Assembly (NCBI GenBank): GCA_003140855.1
Contig: PLLF01000112.1
Coordinates: forward strand, 1 to 45,031
Source of the DNA: Vulcanimicrobiota bacterium
Lineage (GTDB): Bacteria; Vulcanimicrobiota; Vulcanimicrobiia; Vulcanimicrobiales; Vulcanimicrobiaceae
Reading direction: 5' to 3'
DNA length: 45,031 bases
The translations under genes were made by a program, and so were the position numbers. A model generated the notes under the pieces. The model ran no database searches, was not told the origin of the DNA, and was given only the letters and a program-made list of their open reading frames with translations. This document shows, in pieces, positions 40,265 to 45,031 of this stretch (positions are counted from its first letter, which is position 1; every line of letters starts with the position of its first letter).

Positions 40265-41038
40265 ATGATTTATTTTTGGCTCTTCGTAGCCGGCTTTGCC
40301 GCCAGCGTTTTCGGCTCGATGGTGGGATTGGGCGGCGGGTTCATCATCGTCCCAATCCTGCGTTTGTTTCTTAATTTGCCGCCGGCCGTGGCTGCAGGAA
40401 CCTCGCTCGCCCTAGTCATTACCAACAGCGGCAGCGGCGCGCTGACCTACCTGCTGCAGCGGCGCGTTCACCTTCGAACCGGCTGGCTGGTGGGAGCCGG
40501 CGCAATTCCCGGCAGCGTTCTGGGGGCAATCGCCGTCACACACGCCTCGCCGCGCGTTTTCGATTGGCTTTTTGCGGCGCTCCTGATCGGAGTTTCAGCC
40601 GACATCTTTCTGAATCGCGCCAAACGTAAACCGGATTCGACTAGCACCGCAAACGTAAATGTACTGCTTGGAATGCCCTGGCCCGGCAGCTTGATCGTGG
40701 GTTTCGTGGTCGGTTTTATCTCCAGCCTTTTTGGTGTGGGCGGCGGCGTCATACTGGTTCCCTCGCTGCTCTATTTTTCCGATCTTCCGGCGCACGCAAT
40801 CAGCGCCACATCGCATTTCGGTATCCTTCTGACCTCACCGTTGGGTTTTCTGACACATGTGGTTCAGCACGACATCCGCTGGGTCTATGCGATCCCTTTG
40901 GCGATCGGCGGTCTGCTCGGTGGCCCGCTTGGGGCACGCCTTTCGTTGCGGATGCAGTCGCAACGGTTGCTGCTCTTGGTAGCCGCGGCGCTGACGATCG
41001 CGGCACTCGCGCTTATCTTTCGGCACATCGCGAGGTAG
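40265..41038 (+). CDS. TauE/SafE-family permease
   Basis: 257 aa with eight hydrophobic helices in two homologous halves. Each half has the family motif: GSMVGLGGGFIIVPIL (N-half) and SSLFGVGGGVILVPSLL (C-half). Family members export sulfite, sulfoacetate or other organic anions. ATG 40265 is 31 bp after efp, so it may be part of that transcript. A GG-bulged hairpin (41034-41072) overlaps its stop codon. Confidence 0.9.
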   Translation: MIYFWLFVAGFAASVFGSMVGLGGGFIIVPILRLFLNLPPAVAAGTSLALVITNSGSGALTYLLQRRVHLRTGWLVGAGAIPGSVLGAIAVTHASPRVFDWLFAALLIGVSADIFLNRAKRKPDSTSTANVNVLLGMPWPGSLIVGFVVGFISSLFGVGGGVILVPSLLYFSDLPAHAISATSHFGILLTSPLGFLTHVVQHDIRWVYAIPLAIGGLLGGPLGARLSLRMQSQRLLLLVAAALTIAALALIFRHIAR

Positions 41039-41072
41039 GGGGCCTCCGTGAAGGCGGGAAGTAGGCCCTACC
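41034..41072 (+). other. Imperfect hairpin between permease and GAF/EAL genes
   Basis: GGTAGGGGGCCT (41034-41045) pairs with AGGCCCTACC (41063-41072) apart from a two-G bulge. It has no T-tract and ends one base before the next ATG, so it could act as a translation-blocking 5' structure or a weak terminator. Confidence 0.35.
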
Positions 41073-41073
41073 G

Positions 41074-41448
41074 ATGCAACAAATCGGAACTGTTTCGGGC
41101 CGCCCCGGTTCGGTTACCGAGCTCGAGCGACTCTTTGAAATGACGCGCGACGTCCTCGAGGCACCGACTCTGGATGCCGCGCTTACGTCTTTGGCCGGCG
41201 GCGTGCAAGAATTGTTCGGCTGGCGTTTCGTTTCGATGGTCGCGGCCGAGGAGCCCAACGGAAACCTGCGGCGAATCGTGCGGCTCTTGGTCGGCTTGGG
41301 CGAAGCCTGCGGATTGCGGGTGACGGCCGAAGGCATTGAAACGGCCGCGCAGGCCAAGGCGCTGCTTTCTTTGGGTTGCAAATCCGGGCAGGGCATGTAT
41401 TTTCACGCGCCGCTCCCCGCCGAGGACATCTCCGCGCTGCTTCGCTAA
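41074..41448 (+). CDS. GAF N-terminus fused to an EAL C-terminal fragment (internal deletion)
   Basis: 124 aa. Residues 14-60 (LFEMTRDVLEAPTLDAALTS, LFGWRFVSMV) look like the start of a GAF sensor. Residues about 68-124 (GEACGLRVTAEGIETAAQAK, then SLGCKSGQGMYFHAPLP) are the last third of an EAL cyclic-di-GMP phosphodiesterase. The rest of GAF, any GGDEF and most of EAL, including the EAL triplet, are absent. An in-frame deletion of a larger signalling gene is the simplest explanation. It cannot be an active phosphodiesterase. Confidence 0.7.
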   Translation: MQQIGTVSGRPGSVTELERLFEMTRDVLEAPTLDAALTSLAGGVQELFGWRFVSMVAAEEPNGNLRRIVRLLVGLGEACGLRVTAEGIETAAQAKALLSLGCKSGQGMYFHAPLPAEDISALLR

Positions 41449-41518
41449 CGCGCCCATAGGACTTCCGCAAGCGCCACCCAAGAAACATTTTAACACTGTT
41501 GCAGGAGGCGCTTACAGA

Positions 41519-42181
41519 ATGGCAGATTTTTCTATTGCACCCGAAATTGCAGCCCGCATCGAGAAACTCGAGCGGGAGAGCCGCACGCTGCGGCGGGTCT
41601 CGTTCGTCACTACGCTCGCACTCGTCGCGGTAACCGCGATCGGCGCCGCCGCGGTCGGCACCGGAACGGTTACCTCAAAACCCTTTACTATTGTAGACGC
41701 TTCCGGCCACGCGCGCGTGAAGCTCGACGCATTGGGACTTCACGTGTTCGATGCCAAGGGGCGCGAACGGTTGTCGGCAATCGTCAATCAATTCAATCAG
41801 CCCGCATTCCGCTTGGCGGATCCGACCGGACTCGTACGCTTCCGGGCCTATATCACGCCGGGCAACGATCCGAGCATCAAATTTGAAGACAGCAAGAATA
41901 AAGACCGCATGTGGCTCGATCTCTCTTCGATGGACTTCTACGATGCCGCCGGCAACGATCGCCTGATCGTCGGAATGACCGATACCGACCCTTCTCCCAT
42001 CGTTCGCTTTATTTCGCCGAACGACAAGCCGATGCTGAGTCTTGAGGCCGGGAACGCTGCGTTCATCCGTTTGTTCGACAGCAGCGGAACCAAGCGCGGA
42101 TACTTCGGAATGTACGACGACGGATCGAGCGGCGCCCAGTTCTGGAACGCGTCCGGATCGTCCACATGGAGCGCGCCCTAG
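41519..42181 (+). CDS. Membrane-anchored protein of unknown function
   Basis: 220 aa. A short coiled coil (residues 7-27, IAARIEKLERESRTLRR), one transmembrane helix (28-50) and an extracytoplasmic part of repeated beta units (DASGHARVKL, DAKGRERLSAIV, DSSGTKRGYFG) of about 20-30 residues, each with a D-x-x-G turn. Strong AGGAGG at 41503-41508 fixes the ATG at 41519. Family not recognised. Overlaps the convergent hpnG-like gene by four bases. Confidence 0.75.
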   Translation: MADFSIAPEIAARIEKLERESRTLRRVSFVTTLALVAVTAIGAAAVGTGTVTSKPFTIVDASGHARVKLDALGLHVFDAKGRERLSAIVNQFNQPAFRLADPTGLVRFRAYITPGNDPSIKFEDSKNKDRMWLDLSSMDFYDAAGNDRLIVGMTDTDPSPIVRFISPNDKPMLSLEAGNAAFIRLFDSSGTKRGYFGMYDDGSSGAQFWNASGSSTWSAP

Positions 42182-42777
42182 GGCAGCGCATCCGCAACGA
42201 TTCTTGCCGCCAGCGCCGCGCAACGCGGCGCCTGGCGCGCGAGAAACGGGATATCCAACCATGCGTCGGGCCTGAAAATAACCGACGCTGGGTTTTCCCA
42301 CGCAATCGAAAACTCGTGGACCGGCGTATCGAGTATCACGCGCACGCACGCAATGCGCGGCGCCCGCAGCAAACCGGTCTCCATGTCGACTCCCGCGTAA
42401 CCTTCTTGCGCCCATCGCATCCGGTCGGCGCCGCGCACGATCCGCGCAGCCGTTAGGAGCGGAGCTTCGACCGGTTCGCAGCCGGCGGCGCGCGCAGCGC
42501 GCACGAGCGATTCGGTCAAATCGCGATCGCACTGGAGAATGCTGCCATCGGGACGGCGCACTTCCCGGGGAATCAGCACGGTGCCGGTCGGCAGATCGTC
42601 GCGCAACCCGCCGGCCAGGCCGCAGCTGATGACGATTGGACCCGGATCTTCGCGCAAGCCGCGCAGCGCAATGCCGACTTGCATGACGCGGGCGCGTTTG
42701 CCTAGTGCAGCCTTCGCGGCGCGCGCTTCTACAACGGTCGCCGCTATGACGGCGATGCGATCAGCTGCAGTAGCCAT
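42178..42777 (-). CDS. hpnG: Hopanoid-associated nucleoside phosphorylase-like protein
   Basis: 199 aa. PNP/MTAP-type fold: IAVIAATVVEARAAKAAL start, VISCGLAGGLRDDLPTG and GVDMETGLL (the Met-Glu that binds ribose). HpnG removes adenine from adenosylhopane to give ribosylhopane. ATG 42777 is chosen over a longer frame because it overlaps the hpnA end by only 17 bp and fits the family start. Last gene of the hopanoid operon. Confidence 0.88.
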   Translation of the reverse strand: MATAADRIAVIAATVVEARAAKAALGKRARVMQVGIALRGLREDPGPIVISCGLAGGLRDDLPTGTVLIPREVRRPDGSILQCDRDLTESLVRAARAAGCEPVEAPLLTAARIVRGADRMRWAQEGYAGVDMETGLLRAPRIACVRVILDTPVHEFSIAWENPASVIFRPDAWLDIPFLARQAPRCAALAARIVADALP

Positions 42778-43738
42778 GCGTGCGATACCACCCAACCGCG
42801 CGTTCGAGCGCACTCGTGACGGGACCGGGTTGAAAATCCAGTTCGCGTGCGGCTTTGCCGCTGTCGGCAAACATCAGCTCCCGCGACATGCGCACGCCCT
42901 CGATCGGCACGAACGGGCGGCTGCCGGTAAATCGAGCGCGCGCTTCGTCAACATGTGCGATTGCGAGCGCCAGCGCACCGGGCACGCGCCACGCCGGCAT
43001 CCTTTTTCCGGTCGCTGCGGAAAGCATCGTCCACACTTCATCGAGCGTGAGATTTTGGCCGCCCAAGATGTATCGCTCGCCCGCGCGGCCTCGCTCCAGC
43101 GCCGTGACATGTGCGCGCGCGACGTCCTCGACGGGCACGAGATTCATTCCGCCGCGCGGAGGTTTTGCAAAAACGCGTCCGTTCGCGAACTCCACGATCA
43201 ACTGGCCGGTTGGAGTGGGCTTCCCATCGCCCGGCCCGACCGGTGCAGTCGGCAAGAGCGCGACGACCGGAACGCGCGCAGCGAAAGCCGCGCGTTCCTG
43301 CTCTACTTTCGAATGATGATATCCGAACGCTCGCTCATCGCTGGCATAATCGTTTTCCGTGCGCGGCACTCCGTCGCTCGCCCCGCCAAGCGTGGCCGAA
43401 CTCGACGTCACGACGGCTTTTTCGACGCCGGCTACCCGCGCAGCTTCGAGCAAGCCTACCGTTCCGCGCACGTTCACTTCGCTCAGCGTTTTGCGATCGC
43501 GCGGCGCGAACGAGTACAGCGCGGCACAATGAACGAGATAACGGCAGCCTTCCAATGCCCGCGCAAACTCCCCCGGCCGCCGCAGATCGACCTGGACGGT
43601 TTCTACATTATTCGTATCAAACTGTGTGCCGTTGCGCGCCACGGCACGCACTGAATAACCGTGCGTCACCAGTTCGCGCAGAACGTGCGAGCCGATAAAA
43701 CCGCTCGCACCCGTTAAGAAGACGCGGTCAGTGGGCAA
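42761..43738 (-). CDS. hpnA: Hopanoid-associated sugar epimerase/dehydratase-type SDR
   Basis: 325 aa extended SDR. NAD-binding FLTGASGFIGSHVLRELV, catalytic Ser/Tyr/Lys region (VVTSSSATLGG, then YHHSK), and NLVPVEDVARAHV. HpnA-type proteins are conserved in hopanoid clusters and thought to act on the side-chain sugar; the exact reaction is not settled. Overlaps hpnH by 11 bp upstream and hpnG by 17 bp. Confidence 0.9.
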   Translation of the reverse strand: MPTDRVFLTGASGFIGSHVLRELVTHGYSVRAVARNGTQFDTNNVETVQVDLRRPGEFARALEGCRYLVHCAALYSFAPRDRKTLSEVNVRGTVGLLEAARVAGVEKAVVTSSSATLGGASDGVPRTENDYASDERAFGYHHSKVEQERAAFAARVPVVALLPTAPVGPGDGKPTPTGQLIVEFANGRVFAKPPRGGMNLVPVEDVARAHVTALERGRAGERYILGGQNLTLDEVWTMLSAATGKRMPAWRVPGALALAIAHVDEARARFTGSRPFVPIEGVRMSRELMFADSGKAARELDFQPGPVTSALERAVGWYRTHGYCS

Positions 43739-44735
43739 GTGCCGCGCGAATGCTCTCCTTGATCGACCCCGTGGTCCTCACCACGGCGGTCGGTTCGTAG
43801 CCGCAGTGCGCCATGCAATTCGCGCACTTGGGATTCTTCCCGCGTCCGTAGAGCGACCAGTCCGTCTCTTCAGTCAGCTCTTTGTAGGTTTGCGCGTACG
43901 GCGCGTCCGACATCAAATAGCACGGCCGCTGCCAGCCCAGGATGGAATACGACGGAATTCCCCACGGCGTGCATTCCATGTCGAATTTGCCTTCCAGAAA
44001 ATCCAAATACAGCGGGCTGTGGTTCAAGCGCCATTTTTTGCGCTTGCCGCCGGCAAAAGCTTCTTTGAAGATCGCGCGCGTGCGATCGACGCCCAGGAAA
44101 TGTTCCTGATCGGGCGCCTTCTCGTAGGCATAGCCGGGAGAAATCTGCATCGCATCGACCTTGAGCTCGTCGTTGAGATAATCCAGGACTGCGCGAATTG
44201 CCGTCGCGTCGTCCGGATCGAAAAACGTCGTGTTGGTGCCGACGCGGAAGCCTTTTTTCTGGGCCACTTTGATGGCGGCGACGGCTTTATCGAACGTGCC
44301 ATCCCGGCAGACGACCTGGTCGTGCCGCTCGCGCATTCCATCCAGGTGGATCATCCACGTAAAGTAGGGCGAAGGCTTAAATTGATCGATCTTCTTCTCG
44401 AGCAGCAACGCATTCGTGCAGACAATCACGACTTTTTTGCGTCGCACGAGTTCGTCCACGAGTTCTGGAAGCTGTTCGTAGACCAATGGTTCGCCGCCGG
44501 CGATCGAGATAACCGGAGCGCCGCACTCTTCGATCGCGGTGAGACATTGCTCGAGGCTCAAACGCTTGCGCAGCGTTTCGGCGGGATGCTGAATCTTTCC
44601 GCAGCCCGCGCACGCGAGGTTACACTGATAGAGTGGCTCGAGTTCCATCACCAGCGCGTACTTCTCAACGCCCGCCAACTTTTTGCTGAGGACGTATTTG
44701 GCGATGGCGGCTTTTTGTGCGAACGGCGTGCTCAT
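43728..44735 (-). CDS. hpnH: Adenosylhopane synthase (radical SAM)
   Basis: 335 aa from ATG 44735, the family start (MSTPFAQK). Radical SAM motif CNLACAGC (Cys38, Cys42, Cys45), GGEPLVYEQL, and a C-terminal Cys cluster (NPKCANCMAHCGYEP). HpnH adds the 5'-deoxyadenosyl radical to hopene (diploptene), the first step to C35 hopanoids. ATG overlaps the shc stop (ATGA). The longer frame upstream is the shc gene read out of frame. Confidence 0.96.
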   Translation of the reverse strand: MSTPFAQKAAIAKYVLSKKLAGVEKYALVMELEPLYQCNLACAGCGKIQHPAETLRKRLSLEQCLTAIEECGAPVISIAGGEPLVYEQLPELVDELVRRKKVVIVCTNALLLEKKIDQFKPSPYFTWMIHLDGMRERHDQVVCRDGTFDKAVAAIKVAQKKGFRVGTNTTFFDPDDATAIRAVLDYLNDELKVDAMQISPGYAYEKAPDQEHFLGVDRTRAIFKEAFAGGKRKKWRLNHSPLYLDFLEGKFDMECTPWGIPSYSILGWQRPCYLMSDAPYAQTYKELTEETDWSLYGRGKNPKCANCMAHCGYEPTAVVRTTGSIKESIRAALAH

Positions 44736-45031
44736 GAAACAGTTAAGTGCTGGCTTTCCGGCGAGATTCCCCCCTCGTCCCGGCGCGCAGGGCGATCCAT
44801 TGCCAGCGCCATGGCCGGAAAGAGGTGACGGTACATGTGGTAATTCAGATAAAAGTCGCGCGGAAAGCCGGTGCCGGTGAAGTACGGCTCGTCCCAGGTT
44901 CCGTCCGCCCGCTGGCGTTCGCGCAAAAATCGTAACCCGCGCTGCGCGGCAGCATGCTCGCCGGAGCCGGCCCATTGCAGCGTCATAACGGCCCATGCGG
45001 TTTGCGAGGCCGTACTCGTGCCGATGCCTGC
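44732..45031 (-). CDS. shc: Squalene-hopene cyclase, C-terminal fragment (window edge)
   Basis: The last 99 codons of SHC; the gene continues beyond base 45031. Visible are the active-site-side motif GTSTASQTAWAV, a QW repeat (GLRFLRERQRADGTWDE) and the typical end FTGTGFPRDFYLNYHMYRH. SHC cyclises squalene to hopene and hopanol. First known gene of the hopanoid operon, coupled to hpnH. Confidence 0.95.
   Translation of the reverse strand, partial: AGIGTSTASQTAWAVMTLQWAGSGEHAAAQRGLRFLRERQRADGTWDEPYFTGTGFPRDFYLNYHMYRHLFPAMALAMDRPARRDEGGISPESQHLTVS

Noticed and set aside
1-45031. CRISPR array or complete transposon
   Set aside because: No regularly spaced repeat-spacer units and no transposase or integrase gene seen.

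Overview
The window is a GC-rich (by eye about 58-60%), gene-dense bacterial chromosome segment. DapF implies diaminopimelate peptidoglycan. Hfq, elongation factor P and a squalene-hopene cyclase/HpnH/HpnA/HpnG cluster point to a hopanoid-making bacterium. Many secreted proteins and lipoproteins have no family I recognise. Together this suggests a poorly cultured lineage such as Candidatus Eremiobacterota (WPS-2) or a relative; that placement is inference and needs a marker-gene tree. The left end carries a perfect 36-bp foldback inside a truncated gene, probably a contig-end artefact.

Left third (1-20 kb) is accessory and envelope-facing. It holds a minus-strand run of two secreted multicopper oxidases with related leaders, the first fused to an FG-GAP region and the second coupled to an ABM-domain gene. 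Two MFS transporters each end inside a convergent small lipoprotein gene. There is a decayed papain-like peptidase, an amicyanin-type cupredoxin with a promoter placed for a leaderless mRNA, and an OsmC protein. A coupled pair of two-lobed retropepsin-like proteins follows, then thymidine kinase, GNAT and glyoxalase-fold proteins (one frameshifted), a serine beta-lactamase-fold lipoprotein, and several tiny proteins.

Middle (20-26 kb): an alkyltransferase-like protein with Trp in place of the acceptor Cys, then a gene-poor stretch with repeats (six CAATTG copies; three 14-bp direct repeats; nested inverted repeats). Next is a minus-strand run of an orphan Clp N-domain protein, DedA, UvrC and a small PF04020-like membrane protein, downstream of tRNA-Pro(CGG).

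Right half (26-45 kb) is mostly housekeeping in tightly overlapping operons. A plus-strand pair of TrkA-type K+ channel regulators faces an eight-gene minus-strand run read as miaB-mutS-mutL-miaA-hfq-dapF-GNAT-radical SAM, which joins tRNA modification, mismatch repair, RNA chaperone and cell-wall functions. Divergent to it across a 13-bp dyad is der-plsY-TPR-efp, each joined by 4-base stop/start overlaps. A TauE/SafE permease, a GAF-EAL deletion fusion and a membrane-anchored unknown follow. The window ends in the hopanoid operon shc-hpnH-hpnA-hpnG, which makes hopene, adenosylhopane and then side-chain-processed hopanoids.
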